Part shown: one piece after another, positions 8,424 through 17,990 of the stretch
Layout: each line of letters starts with the position of its first letter
Numbering within the stretch: position 1 is the stretch's first letter
Assembly: GCA_000372225.1 (NCBI GenBank)
Contig: AQTY01000006.1
Coordinates: forward strand, 4,838 to 68,837
Reading direction: 5' to 3'
DNA length: 64,000 nt
DNA from: Candidatus Nitromaritima sp. SCGC AAA288-L16
GTDB lineage: Bacteria; Nitrospinota; Nitrospinia; Nitrospinales; VA-1
The notes under the pieces: generated by a model
The model's database searches: none
What the model saw: only the letters and a program-made list of their open reading frames with translations
Told to the model about the DNA's origin: nothing
Position numbers and translations under genes: made by a program

Positions 8424-9929
8424 ATGAAGGAACCTTTGTTTAAACTGCTTTCTAATAGAACTTTTCAAGTTGTTTTTTTAATTTTTTCTTCTTTGCTTAC
8501 TTTTTTGGGTCGTCAACTGGACAGAGGAATCACAAACTTTGACGGTGCTTATTACGCTATTAAGGCAAGGGAAATTTTTTTATCAGATAGTTTGTGGGTG
8601 GTTACTTGGAAAGGGACAGCTCATTTTTTTGATAACCCACCGCTGCCGTTTTGGGTCACGGGCTTAGCATATAAGGCTTTTGGCGTATCTGGATACGCGG
8701 CTGTTTTTTCATCGGCAATCTTCGGTGTTTTGATTGTTTGTTTAACGTATTCGCTTTGTAACTACCTATATAAAGATAACTGGACATCTTTCCTAGCCGC
8801 CTTTGTGCTTCTTTTCCCCGGGTTGTTTTTGGATTCGTCACGCAGGGCAATGTTGGATATTACGCTTGCCTTTTTTGTAACTGCTTCAATGTATTGCCTG
8901 ATAAAAGGGTTGGAAAATAGAAAATTTTATTTACTTTATGGGTTGATGGCGGGGTGTGCTGTATTGACAAAAAGCTTACTTGGGTTTTTCCCTATCATAA
9001 TAGGCATTGTTTTTATGTTATGGCATGGAGGATTTCGTAAAATTTTTGACCCAGTGTTTATAACAGGAGTGATATTAGCTTTGTTGGTAGGTTGCAGTTG
9101 GTACGTAGTTAATTGGCATTTGTTTGGAGATCTGTTTATAGAACGACATTTTAAATCAGCACACATGAGACTTTTTCCCCAAGACTTTTTCTCAAATAAC
9201 CCATTATATGTGTTTGGCTATCTGAAAGACATGTTGAGGAATTACTGGCCTTGGCTGCCTGTTACTCTTATAGGGATATTTTTGTTTGCAAAGCGAGGCT
9301 TAAAGGAGAAAGACAAACAGGCAATGTTTCTATTTCTGTGGGTTTTTATTCCATTTGTAATAATGAGCACCTCTAGAAATCAGACTCTGCGCTATCTTTT
9401 TATGATTTTTCCGGCTTTTGGAATTATAACGGCCCATACGCTGGCAGCTTGGTTAAAGGAAAGCCAAAAGGAAAAGGTGCTACCATGGATGGTTGGAATT
9501 ATAATGGTAACAGTTTTAGTAGTGAATGTGACGCCTATAAAGATGAAAGTATCCCTCAACTACAATAGCGCGGAGGTAAGAGATGTGGCAACTTTTGTTA
9601 ACGCTAATACCCCGCCGAAGCAGGAGGTCAATTTTTACAAACTCTCTAGGTGGAACCCGACGCAAGCGTTAATGTTTTATTCTGACCGTTTTGTTAATTG
9701 GGATGGTATTGTTCCCACAGAACCAGAGGCACTATTTCAGGAAATGGAGAAGGATATGAGAGGAACTTGGTTGGCAAATATTTGGGAGTTTGAAAAATTA
9801 GAGAAAGAATTCCCTGGGAGACTTTATCTGATTTACGGAAATAAAAAGTTTGCCTATTTCACATCGCTGAAAAACAGGAGCAACATTAGTTATAATTTTT
9901 CAAAGATGAAGCTTCCAGTTGTGCGATAG
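8424..9929 (+). CDS. GT39-family membrane glycosyltransferase (ArnT/PMT-like)
   Basis: An inner-membrane transferase of 501 residues that would use a polyprenyl-phosphate-linked sugar and modify lipid A, glycan or protein on the periplasmic face. It has an N-terminal membrane anchor, the acidic loop motif of the family near the start (NFDGAYYAIKARE), the NPPLPFW signature (residues about 72-78), then about ten hydrophobic helices and a C-terminal periplasmic domain. An AAAGGA ribosome site precedes the ATG. Its last 44 bases overlap, tail to tail, the end of a second GT39 gene on the other strand. Donor and acceptor are unknown. Confidence 0.9.
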   Translation: MKEPLFKLLSNRTFQVVFLIFSSLLTFLGRQLDRGITNFDGAYYAIKAREIFLSDSLWVVTWKGTAHFFDNPPLPFWVTGLAYKAFGVSGYAAVFSSAIFGVLIVCLTYSLCNYLYKDNWTSFLAAFVLLFPGLFLDSSRRAMLDITLAFFVTASMYCLIKGLENRKFYLLYGLMAGCAVLTKSLLGFFPIIIGIVFMLWHGGFRKIFDPVFITGVILALLVGCSWYVVNWHLFGDLFIERHFKSAHMRLFPQDFFSNNPLYVFGYLKDMLRNYWPWLPVTLIGIFLFAKRGLKEKDKQAMFLFLWVFIPFVIMSTSRNQTLRYLFMIFPAFGIITAHTLAAWLKESQKEKVLPWMVGIIMVTVLVVNVTPIKMKVSLNYNSAEVRDVATFVNANTPPKQEVNFYKLSRWNPTQALMFYSDRFVNWDGIVPTEPEALFQEMEKDMRGTWLANIWEFEKLEKEFPGRLYLIYGNKKFAYFTSLKNRSNISYNFSKMKLPVVR

Positions 9930-11712
9930 GTCGCATCGCATCTGTTTTCTTTAAAAGAATATAACTTTCAGAATACTCGTCCAACTGAGAGGCTAGCCCA
10001 TACATTAATAGAGATTGAAACATAAGTTTGGTCATTCTTATTTTTTTCCAACCGGTTTCTATGGCCTGAGTGGTAACTGGAAGGTTGTAAAAATTTTTTT
10101 CCCACTCTGTTACACGCATAACGATATAAGCAATATTTTTGGACTTGATGAACAGTTTTAATTCGGTTGGATTTTTTAAATGGATAGCGGGAAGACCAGT
10201 CATAACACCAATGCGTGCTCGGTGGCTACCTAATTGATAAATGCCGATATGTTTATTATTTTGAGGGTCAGATAAAATTTTATCAGAAAATAGTTTCATT
10301 GGGTATCGATTGAAATAAGAAAGAGTGTTGCCACTTAATGTGGCAAGAAAAACAATTTGTAAAATGGATAAAGCAATGACCATGGAAAAATATTTTTTTA
10401 ACTTGTAAAACATGAATAGAGCAACGAACCCAAAAAGATTAAGGAGTAATAAAGTTGGTAGTTCAATTGGAACTGGAAAATGAGGAGCTAAGAAAAGCAA
10501 TCCCATTACTGTTAGTGTTGTAGTTAAAAGATAAAATATCAGTGTTAAGTAAAACGCAACATTAAATGCCCTGCCCTGAAAACCTGTGGGCGAGTCTATA
10601 AGCTGAGAGAAAAACTGAGCCGTTATCATTACAATCGGGGTTGATACAGGTAACATATACCTACTGTGCTCAATGCGGAATAGGGTGAATAGTGTCCAAG
10701 GCAATATGATCCATAAGGCAGAAAATAGGAAAGCTAGGTTGTCTTTTTTAATTACTTTGCTATGCCAAGATTTTAATTTCTCTTTCAAGAATAAAAAATA
10801 ACCATCATTCAATGATAAAGATATTGGTTTTGTCGAGATAGTTCCAAACTTTACAGCGAGTGCCGCTATAAAAAAAAACGACCATGGTAAGTAATAACGA
10901 ATAATTACTAAAAAATAATATAAGCTAAACGACGTATCATGAATAATTCGATCGCGTAACTCTGCTCCAAGAATATGGTTTTTGAATTCATTGCCATGGA
11001 TAACTAGCATGGCGGTGAACCAGGGAAGAATAATTATTGCTAGAACCAGAACCCCAGAGCCAAGTCGCAGTTGGGATAATTCTTTCCAATTTCGCGAAAT
11101 CAAAATATAACAACTTATAACAAGTGTTGGGATAATGATAGCTGGTGGTCCTTTGATCATAAACCCAACGCCCATGCAAATGTAAGCGAGATAGTAGGCT
11201 GTGGCTCTGTTCGATTCACCTTGAAATCCACGAATAAAAAAATAAAACGCCGATAGAATGAAGAAATTTAATGCCATGTCGGTTATTGCCCAACGCGAAA
11301 TTTGAAAATGTAGGTAGCAACCGGGCAATAATAGAGCGCTGATGATCGCTGTTTTGAGATCGAATAAACGGCGAGCAATTATGTAGGCAAGAGGTATGCA
11401 AAGCGCGCCAAAAAATGTAGACACTAGTCGAGCTGAAAACAAATTGATCCCAAATGTTTTGTAGGAGGCTGCAACTAACCAGTAAAATAGGATTGGTTTG
11501 GCGAATCGTTTCTTTTCATGATAAATAGGTGTTATGTAATCATCTGAATCGACCATATTGCGAGCGCTGGTAACATAAAAATTTTCATCAGCATGGTATG
11601 GAGGAATTTCACTAAGGTTGTATGTGAATGCAAAAAAACAGAAAAGAGTAAAGACCCCTAGGTGTATGCTCTCTCTTATGCTAGGACTGTTGGGTGTAGG
11701 TTGTGATTGCAT
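9886..11712 (-). CDS. GT39-family membrane glycosyltransferase (ArnT/PMT-like)
   Basis: A second polyprenyl-phosphate-sugar-dependent transferase, 608 residues, in the inner membrane. The family pattern is clear: an N-terminal anchor, HADENFYVTSARNM as the acidic catalytic loop, KPILFYWL as the substrate-binding signature (residues about 72-79), many hydrophobic helices and a C-terminal soluble part. It is more than 100 residues longer than its convergent neighbour and only distantly similar to it, so this is not a recent duplication. It probably adds a sugar to LPS or another surface glycan. The exact acceptor cannot be read from the sequence. Confidence 0.9.
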   Translation of the reverse strand: MQSQPTPNSPSIRESIHLGVFTLFCFFAFTYNLSEIPPYHADENFYVTSARNMVDSDDYITPIYHEKKRFAKPILFYWLVAASYKTFGINLFSARLVSTFFGALCIPLAYIIARRLFDLKTAIISALLLPGCYLHFQISRWAITDMALNFFILSAFYFFIRGFQGESNRATAYYLAYICMGVGFMIKGPPAIIIPTLVISCYILISRNWKELSQLRLGSGVLVLAIIILPWFTAMLVIHGNEFKNHILGAELRDRIIHDTSFSLYYFLVIIRYYLPWSFFFIAALAVKFGTISTKPISLSLNDGYFLFLKEKLKSWHSKVIKKDNLAFLFSALWIILPWTLFTLFRIEHSRYMLPVSTPIVMITAQFFSQLIDSPTGFQGRAFNVAFYLTLIFYLLTTTLTVMGLLFLAPHFPVPIELPTLLLLNLFGFVALFMFYKLKKYFSMVIALSILQIVFLATLSGNTLSYFNRYPMKLFSDKILSDPQNNKHIGIYQLGSHRARIGVMTGLPAIHLKNPTELKLFIKSKNIAYIVMRVTEWEKNFYNLPVTTQAIETGWKKIRMTKLMFQSLLMYGLASQLDEYSESYILLKKTDAMRPIAQLEASSLKNYN

Positions 11713-11970
11713 AATTAGGGAGAAAATTGACTTTATAATTCTTGGTATTAGCTCTCACTTGGCAGTTGTCAGTTAGCGTTGGTTTGCGAAAATTATTATA
11801 CACTTGAATGATTTTTCGAAGTGCAAAATATAAGGACGTGAATTATAATTTCATCCACGACCTATGTGATTTAAAACACCTTTCTAATACTTGCTAGTAA
11901 TCTGAATAAAATTTCTTAATTAACCTATTCTTCGTCACTATAAATTTTTTAACTCCTAAATTTAACATTC

Positions 11971-13113
11971 GTGAAAATATCTATTTTGTGTTTTGATCTT
12001 TCAAGTAATGCCTTTGGCCGAGCGGGACTTCTGGCTCAAGCGCTTTCAGGAGCTTATGATGTAGAGATTATTGGGACCTCGAGAAGGGGGGGGGTGTGGA
12101 CTCCGATGGAGCAGATAAAGATTCCTGTGAAAAAATTTACATGGAGTCGATACCCGTCATTTAATGCGATAAAAAAAAATATTCTAAATGCAATTGATGG
12201 CGATATCATTTTGGCTTCAAAACTGATGCCCACGAGCTTTGGTATTGGCCTTCAAAAAAAACGCACTAGCGGTAAGCCATTAGTTGTAGATATAGATGAC
12301 TGGGAGCTCGGTTTTTTCTATCATTCTGGTTTTTGGGGAAGAGTTGGACGCTTTCTAAACTTTTCTAACCCAAATGGTTTGCCTTACGTTTTGGCAATGG
12401 AGCGTATGGTTTGTCATGCCGACGCAGTTTCAGTAAGTAACCGATTTTTACAGAAAAAATTTGGAGGTGTTTTATTGCCTCATTGCCGAGATACTACTAT
12501 TTTGGATCCGCTAAAATTCAACCCGGATCAAATAAAAGAAAAAATGGGTTTTAAAGACAAGAAGGTTGTGATGTTTCTTGGAACCCCAAGATCACATAAA
12601 GGACTTGATGATCTTTTGATGGCTATAAAAAAAATTGATAACCCAAATTTAAATTTGGCAATTATCGGTGTGAAAAACCGGGAGGAATTTTTAAAACGAG
12701 TTGATCAATCGATCAGAGGTCGAGTAGTCGTTTTATCCCCAACGCCCTTTAATAAGCTCCCTGAACTTTTATCAGCGGCTGATATTATAGCTATTCCTCA
12801 ACGCCAAACCTCTGATTCAGTTGGGCAAATACCTGCTAGATTATTTGACGCGATGGCAATGGCCAAGCCTATTCTTACAACTCGAGTATCAGATATCCCT
12901 GAAGTTTTAGATGGTTGTGGTTATTTAGTTAATCCAAATGAACCTTCACAACTAGCAGATGCTATTCAGTATATTTTAACCCATTATGATGAGGCCCTGG
13001 TCCAGGGGCGTGCCGCTCGGGAAAGGTGTAAACGGATGTATGATATGAGTAATTTAGAATCTAGTTTAAAAGAAATTATTGAGAGGGTTGCAGTTAGGAA
13101 AGATTTAAAATAA
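11971..13113 (+). CDS. GT4-family glycosyltransferase
   Basis: A 380-residue cytosolic retaining glycosyltransferase with the GT-B fold. The C-terminal nucleotide-sugar domain is visible from VVMFLGTPRSHKGLDDLL onward, with a family-type Glu-x-loop region after ADIIAIPQR and DAMAMAKPILTTRVSDIPEVL. The start is GTG at 11971 (VKISILCFDLSS), since no ATG gives a proper first beta strand. It is the first plus-strand gene of the sugar region and is followed by a heptosyltransferase remnant at 13134-13238. The donor sugar is unknown. Confidence 0.88.
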   Translation: MKISILCFDLSSNAFGRAGLLAQALSGAYDVEIIGTSRRGGVWTPMEQIKIPVKKFTWSRYPSFNAIKKNILNAIDGDIILASKLMPTSFGIGLQKKRTSGKPLVVDIDDWELGFFYHSGFWGRVGRFLNFSNPNGLPYVLAMERMVCHADAVSVSNRFLQKKFGGVLLPHCRDTTILDPLKFNPDQIKEKMGFKDKKVVMFLGTPRSHKGLDDLLMAIKKIDNPNLNLAIIGVKNREEFLKRVDQSIRGRVVVLSPTPFNKLPELLSAADIIAIPQRQTSDSVGQIPARLFDAMAMAKPILTTRVSDIPEVLDGCGYLVNPNEPSQLADAIQYILTHYDEALVQGRAARERCKRMYDMSNLESSLKEIIERVAVRKDLK

Positions 13114-13133
13114 TAAAGACCCCACGAAGAGCA

Positions 13134-13238
13134 ATGATTCTATTAATTAAACTACGTTCTAGCGGAGACGTGGTTTACAACATGGGCGTCTATACTCCTC
13201 TTGAAAAATGTTTTCCGGACGAACACCTAAGACTCTAA
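13134..13238 (+). pseudogene. Remnant of a GT9 heptosyltransferase gene (N-terminus only)
   Basis: A 34-codon open frame starting ILLIKLRSSGDVV and continuing to LEKCFPDEH matches the first beta strand and glycine loop of GT9 ADP-heptose transferases (typically ILIIKLSSLGDVV...L...FPDA). The reading frame then stops, and no further GT9 sequence can be followed in the next 80 bases. It looks like the decayed stump of a heptosyltransferase gene that once followed the GT4 gene at 11971-13113. Assignment rests on this short motif alone. Confidence 0.6.
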
Positions 13239-13317
13239 TGGGAAGGCCATTTCCCCAAGGCATAACCACTTTATAGACGCAGTTTTTTTAACGACCCTAT
13301 GAATACGAGGAAAATGC

Positions 13318-14355
13318 TCAATTCATAAGGTCACAGGTACCTTGATGTTTCTTAAGCTCGTCCACAAAAACGCGGACGAAAGTTTTATTTTTAAGGGCAA
13401 TTACTTTCTTAGCTATCGAGGATTTGAAATGACCCATGTCGTGGTAATTAACATGATCTAATAATTTTTTATCGCTTAAAGGAAGTCGGTATAAGTATTG
13501 AAAATGGTGTGAAAGTTTTTTTAGAAGGATTTCTGTTTTGTCTAAATTTTGAATCTGGAGATCCAAAGGTAGAGGATTCCATATGAGAACTATTTGAGAT
13601 CCTCTTTCTTCAGTGAACACTTTTATTTTTATTAGTTGGGCTGCCAATTCCTCTGGCTGAAAGGCAAGCCCTGATGGTATTTTGTTGGGAGGTGTTCGGG
13701 AGCTTCTCGCGCAGTCCGTAACGGGGAACTTTTTTTCCCATAAATAAAAAACATCACCAGTGGACATATCGAATTGAAACTGAGTTCTTGTACCATAGTA
13801 ATTGAGTTGTTTTTTTACGTTAATCTTTGTCACGGTTCTAGAAGTCAGATAAGTGATCAAAAAATCAATCCAATAGGAAGTCTTTTTAACTACCCAGGGG
13901 TGTTCCATTGTTACTAAATTGAAAGGTTTTTTAGAACTATCTCGTAGAAAAAGGGTGCTGTCGCTTGATACCGGGAGGAAAACGGTTTTAGGCATACAGT
14001 TTTTAGAATCTAACCACACCAGTTTTTCTATTATCCCCCGAGGAGTTTCCTCGGCAACGCCAAAATTGTAAGAGCGTACTCCGAATTGTTGATTGATATC
14101 TTTGGTTCGATATGCAACGGCGCGAGAAGTCCCAAAAATCAAGGCATTAAAACGGCGGCAATTTTTTCTTAAATATTTTGTTTTTAAAACTCGAGAGTTG
14201 GGTTCAAAAGATGCCTGGAATAGGATGGGTTGCTGATGAAAAATTAAAAATGAATCTGAGATATAGTTAAAGGAAATCACCAGAAAAAATACAATAAAGA
14301 CGATCCATGCAAAGGTTTTAATAAAAAGAGTTTCTTTTTTTTCGAGAGGATACAT
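13318..14355 (-). CDS. Membrane-anchored SGNH-like protein, partner of MBOAT acyltransferase
   Basis: About 345 residues with one N-terminal membrane helix (residues about 12-32) and a periplasmic domain. GTSRA resembles the first block (GDS/GTS) of SGNH/AlgJ-AlgX-like acetylation proteins, and NFGVAEETP the second. The C-terminal NYHDMGHF is placed where the D-x2-H block would be. I start it at ATG 14355; a TTG at 14382 overlapping the MBOAT stop is the alternative. The tight link to the MBOAT gene suggests that the pair moves acyl groups across the membrane onto a polysaccharide, as AlgI/AlgJ do for alginate. Catalytic residues are not certain. Confidence 0.7.
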   Translation of the reverse strand: MYPLEKKETLFIKTFAWIVFIVFFLVISFNYISDSFLIFHQQPILFQASFEPNSRVLKTKYLRKNCRRFNALIFGTSRAVAYRTKDINQQFGVRSYNFGVAEETPRGIIEKLVWLDSKNCMPKTVFLPVSSDSTLFLRDSSKKPFNLVTMEHPWVVKKTSYWIDFLITYLTSRTVTKINVKKQLNYYGTRTQFQFDMSTGDVFYLWEKKFPVTDCARSSRTPPNKIPSGLAFQPEELAAQLIKIKVFTEERGSQIVLIWNPLPLDLQIQNLDKTEILLKKLSHHFQYLYRLPLSDKKLLDHVNYHDMGHFKSSIAKKVIALKNKTFVRVFVDELKKHQGTCDLMN

Positions 14356-14378
14356 TCTTAATCGTCTACATAGAAAAG

Positions 14379-15860
14379 TCAAAATTGGAAATACAGAAAT
14401 TCACTGACGTCGGTTAGGTGACTGACGGCGTATAAAAAAATGCTACCTATAATTATTCCCCAGACCCGATTAGGTTCCCATTGCAACCATTGCCCACGCC
14501 ATTTTTTAATGGATTTGCTGTAGGTTTCAATTGTTGGCTGAAACTTAATCATTATCTGCTGCGTGTTGGGAGCCAACCACACAATAAGAAAGGCAGTTAT
14601 AAATCGTCCCGGTTTAATGTGTTCGGGTAGGGTAATACCATTACTTCCGAACATGACGGATAAGAGGTTCATTGCGCCAGATATTGTTTCAGCTCGAAAC
14701 ACCACCCACGCTACCACAACCGCCGTGAAGGTGAGCATCTGAGCTACTATAGGACCCCAAAAGGATGATTTCCTTGAACTAAGATTAAATTCTTTGCAGA
14801 CCATCTGCCAAAGGTGGTTTGAGGAAAGATAACAACCATGAAGGGCACCCCAAAGGATGAAGCTCCTGCTCGCCCCATGCCATATGCCACCAAGGAGCAT
14901 GGTGATCACCAGATTAATGAACTGGCGTACGTTTCCTTTTCGGTTCCCCCCTAGAGGTAGATAGAGATAATCTCTGAAAAAACGGGACAAGGTTATATGC
15001 CACCGTCTCCAAAATTCCCTTATGTTGACAGCCTTATAAGGCGAGTTAAAATTTAGAGGTAAACGGATACCGAACATTCTTGCCAATCCAATGGCCATAT
15101 CCGAATATCCCGAAAAATCAAAATAAATCTGGAAGGTATAAGCTAGGGCGCCACCCCAAGCTTCATAAAATGTTAGTGCGGTTCCTAATTTTTCAGCAGC
15201 AAACACTGGGGTAACATATTTTATGAAGCCATCTGCAAGAACAGTTTTCTTAAACAAACCGATGCTGAATAAAGTGATACCAACGGCAAGGTGTTCTTGG
15301 CTTGGACTGAAAATCCGATTCCTTGAAAATTGTGGAAGCATCTCTTTATGGTGCACAATAGGCCCGGCAATCAATTGCGGGAAAAAGACGACAAACAAAC
15401 TATAATGGAGGAAATCATACTCACAGGTTTTTCCCTGACAAGTATCTATTAAATAGGTAATTTGCTGGAAGGTAAAAAAGGAAATAGCCAACGGTAGTGC
15501 GATTGTCTCCAAGTAGAAGTTGGTTCCAGTTAGTAAGTTCCATTCGTTGACGAAAAAGTTTGCGTATTTTAAATAACCTAGCAACCCCAGATTAAACGAG
15601 ATACCGATAACCAGAAGCCCTTTAGCAATAGGTTTGTTTCCAAAGAAATAACCTATGGTTGTTCCCAAGGCATAATTGGACAAGATTGAGGCAAGAAGTA
15701 ACCATAGGTAAATGGGATTCCACCATCCATAGAAAAATAGGGAAGCTCCCACGAGCCAGAGTAGGAGTATTTTATGATGGCAGAATCTGCTGATGGCGAA
15801 AAACCCAGTCAGAGTGACTGGAAGGAAAAGAAAGATGAAAAGGTAGGAGTTAAAAAGCAA
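14379..15860 (-). CDS. MBOAT-family O-acyltransferase (AlgI/DltB-like)
   Basis: A 493-residue polytopic inner-membrane acyltransferase. Family hallmarks are the N-terminal FNSYLFIFLFLPV, DFSGYSDMAIG, the FWRRWHITLSRFFRDYLY block and the catalytic His in LLGGIWHGAS. AlgI and DltB relatives pass acetyl or alanyl groups to a periplasmic partner. Here the partner is probably the SGNH-like protein encoded immediately downstream, whose possible TTG start overlaps this stop. The likely job is O-acylation of a surface polysaccharide made by this region. Confidence 0.95.
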   Translation of the reverse strand: MLFNSYLFIFLFLPVTLTGFFAISRFCHHKILLLWLVGASLFFYGWWNPIYLWLLLASILSNYALGTTIGYFFGNKPIAKGLLVIGISFNLGLLGYLKYANFFVNEWNLLTGTNFYLETIALPLAISFFTFQQITYLIDTCQGKTCEYDFLHYSLFVVFFPQLIAGPIVHHKEMLPQFSRNRIFSPSQEHLAVGITLFSIGLFKKTVLADGFIKYVTPVFAAEKLGTALTFYEAWGGALAYTFQIYFDFSGYSDMAIGLARMFGIRLPLNFNSPYKAVNIREFWRRWHITLSRFFRDYLYLPLGGNRKGNVRQFINLVITMLLGGIWHGASRSFILWGALHGCYLSSNHLWQMVCKEFNLSSRKSSFWGPIVAQMLTFTAVVVAWVVFRAETISGAMNLLSVMFGSNGITLPEHIKPGRFITAFLIVWLAPNTQQIMIKFQPTIETYSKSIKKWRGQWLQWEPNRVWGIIIGSIFLYAVSHLTDVSEFLYFQF

Positions 15861-15918
15861 TGCTTAATCCAAAGTTTAAAATTACATGTAAAAATTTTTT
15901 AAAATATCAATATTTCTA

Positions 15919-16668
15919 TTAGCTTGTTGGTTTGATTCCGATTCTGCAAGAGTAGTCAATTCGATGGAGCAAAATTTTTCGAGATTTTTCACTGAAATAC
16001 TTATCAGTCGCTTCTTGAGCGCCTTGGAAATGTCCGTAGTCATCAATTATAAGGACTCCTTGTGGAATGACTTTTGGATAAAGATGAATTAATTCGTGAT
16101 ATGTTGATTCGTATAAGTCTGTGTCCAAGCGTAGCAAGGCAACTTGGTTTGGAATGGTAAGCGGAATGGTATCTTCTACCATACCTTTAATAAAGATTAT
16201 ATTTTCTTCAGGATAACCTGTAGAAAGCATATTTTTTTTTACCTCATTTAAAGAAACAGTTAGCAGTTCTTTCTCTTTTTCCCAGAGTAGGCGATAAGGT
16301 ACTCCATGAATATCAATGTCCTTATCGGTAGGTTTGGACATTCCTTCATAGGTGTCATAAAGATATATTTTACGATATGTCTGGTCGTTTTTGATTAGAG
16401 TTAGCGCAGCTAACATTGCACTGCCTCCTCTCCAAACGCCGCACTCCACAATATCGCCAGGGATATTTCCTTTAGCAATATATTGGATTGCCTTGTAAAG
16501 AGAATAACATCTCTCCATAGATGTTAAGGTATACTTTGATTTCCTTGTACCAACTTTAGAATAAATACTTTGAAAGTCTTTATCTTTTAAAAGATCTGAC
16601 CTATTTAAGTAGCGATCGGCATATTTCCTTAGGCGTCCGTCCCAACAGCGAATAAATTTTTGAAACAA
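15919..16668 (-). CDS. TylF/MycF-type SAM-dependent O-methyltransferase
   Basis: A 249-residue class I methyltransferase of the macrocin-O-methyltransferase family, which methylates sugar hydroxyls. The SAM-binding motif is VECGVWRGGSAML, the family signature YDTYEGM follows, and DTDLYESTYHEL plus LIIDDYGH contain the metal-binding acidic residues. The start is TTG 16668 with an AGAG ribosome site close by. In this setting it probably methylates a sugar of the surface polysaccharide. It is transcribed in the same direction as the radical SAM gene (gap of 31 bases) and the MBOAT pair. Confidence 0.88.
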   Translation of the reverse strand: MFQKFIRCWDGRLRKYADRYLNRSDLLKDKDFQSIYSKVGTRKSKYTLTSMERCYSLYKAIQYIAKGNIPGDIVECGVWRGGSAMLAALTLIKNDQTYRKIYLYDTYEGMSKPTDKDIDIHGVPYRLLWEKEKELLTVSLNEVKKNMLSTGYPEENIIFIKGMVEDTIPLTIPNQVALLRLDTDLYESTYHELIHLYPKVIPQGVLIIDDYGHFQGAQEATDKYFSEKSRKILLHRIDYSCRIGIKPTS

Positions 16669-16699
16669 AATTATCTCTTTAGTTCAGGGTTGTTTAAAG

Positions 16700-17695
16700 T
16701 TATGGTGTGTAATAACCGTTTGCCTTGCAAAGGTGACAAACCGTCTCAAGTTCATTAGGTTGTTCCAATAGTTCTTTTCTCGCCTCAATATACTTTTCTC
16801 CGTTCCAAATGTCTTTAAAATCTTTCTCAAATACATTGCCCATTGAATATTTACTTTCAGTTACAACGCATCCACAGGGGAATACATCACCATTCCAGTT
16901 TACGAACGTTTCTGTCCATGGACGTTTGCAAAATTTAATAGGATTTTTACGTTTCTTTTTTTCTAGGTCATAGGGATTGTAGTCAGGGTTTTCTGGGATC
17001 CACTTTGCATCTTTTTCAATATTATCTTCAACCTTTCCAAGGATATCGTCTTTAAGGTTAGTACGCATAATGCTAAAAGTAATTTCAACACCAATTTCCT
17101 TGGAACGCTCTCTGGCTAAATTAATCTGGTGTTCATTTTGCTTCATCACTAAAAAATTCCAGACTATTTTTAGTTTGGAATTGTGCTTAGCCTTTGCAGC
17201 TACCAACCGTCTCATGTTGTCGAAGACTTTTTCAATATCACCTTCTACTCTATATTGTTCATAAACTTCTTGGGTTGCTCCATCGACCGAAACGATTAAT
17301 TTATCGAGTCCGGAAGTAACAAAACCTTCTACCTGTTCATCGGTTAAATTATTTAAATGAAGGCTAGTAATAGTTCGGATATCATGCTTAGTGGCACTAT
17401 GTCGCATCATCTTAACAAAAGACTTATTAAGTGATGGCTCTCCCCAACTGTACATATCGACAGACTGAAGCCACTTTCCCAAATGATCAATAACTGATTT
17501 AAACTCGTCTAGTTTCATGAGACCTCGACTCACTGTTTTATCACCTAGTCCGGTGGGGCAAAGAGGGCACTTCAGATCACAATGATTAGTTGGGTCGATC
17601 GCAAGCTTTTTCGGCATTGACCATAAGCGGGAAACCCCAAATCGGTAGCTGAGTTTAATAAGGATGCGGTTGACCCTTTGACGTAAATCAAACAT
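16700..17695 (-). CDS. Radical SAM protein with C-terminal SPASM domain
   Basis: A 331-residue iron-sulfur enzyme. The radical SAM cluster motif C-x3-C-x2-C is at CDLKCPLC near residue 38. The SPASM-type C-terminus has FCKRPW, FPCGC and CHLCKANGYY for auxiliary clusters. Relatives modify peptides or sugars and are common in polysaccharide loci. Its position upstream of the methyltransferase and acyltransferase genes suggests modification of the same glycan or a linked peptide. The substrate is not evident. Confidence 0.88.
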   Translation of the reverse strand: MFDLRQRVNRILIKLSYRFGVSRLWSMPKKLAIDPTNHCDLKCPLCPTGLGDKTVSRGLMKLDEFKSVIDHLGKWLQSVDMYSWGEPSLNKSFVKMMRHSATKHDIRTITSLHLNNLTDEQVEGFVTSGLDKLIVSVDGATQEVYEQYRVEGDIEKVFDNMRRLVAAKAKHNSKLKIVWNFLVMKQNEHQINLARERSKEIGVEITFSIMRTNLKDDILGKVEDNIEKDAKWIPENPDYNPYDLEKKKRKNPIKFCKRPWTETFVNWNGDVFPCGCVVTESKYSMGNVFEKDFKDIWNGEKYIEARKELLEQPNELETVCHLCKANGYYTP

Positions 17696-17990
17696 GATTT
17701 AAATACCTTAAAAAAATTCCCATATATCTTTTCTGTAAATAGGTTCCCAGGAGTGATGAAGTAGCCGTCTTGAAATATTCATATCTAGTAAAGTTACTGT
17801 AACCAGAAACAACCGATTATTAATAGAAAAAAAATAATAGAAAAGTGGGAAGTGAAATGGAGCAAATTTCCTCTACCCTCAAAATATTGTTAACCTTTCT
17901 GATTATAGCGAATAGTCGAACCTAGATGAATCATTAAAATCATTTACATCGTTCAGTTTACAGTAATTTTCTGAGCTAAAAAATCAAACA

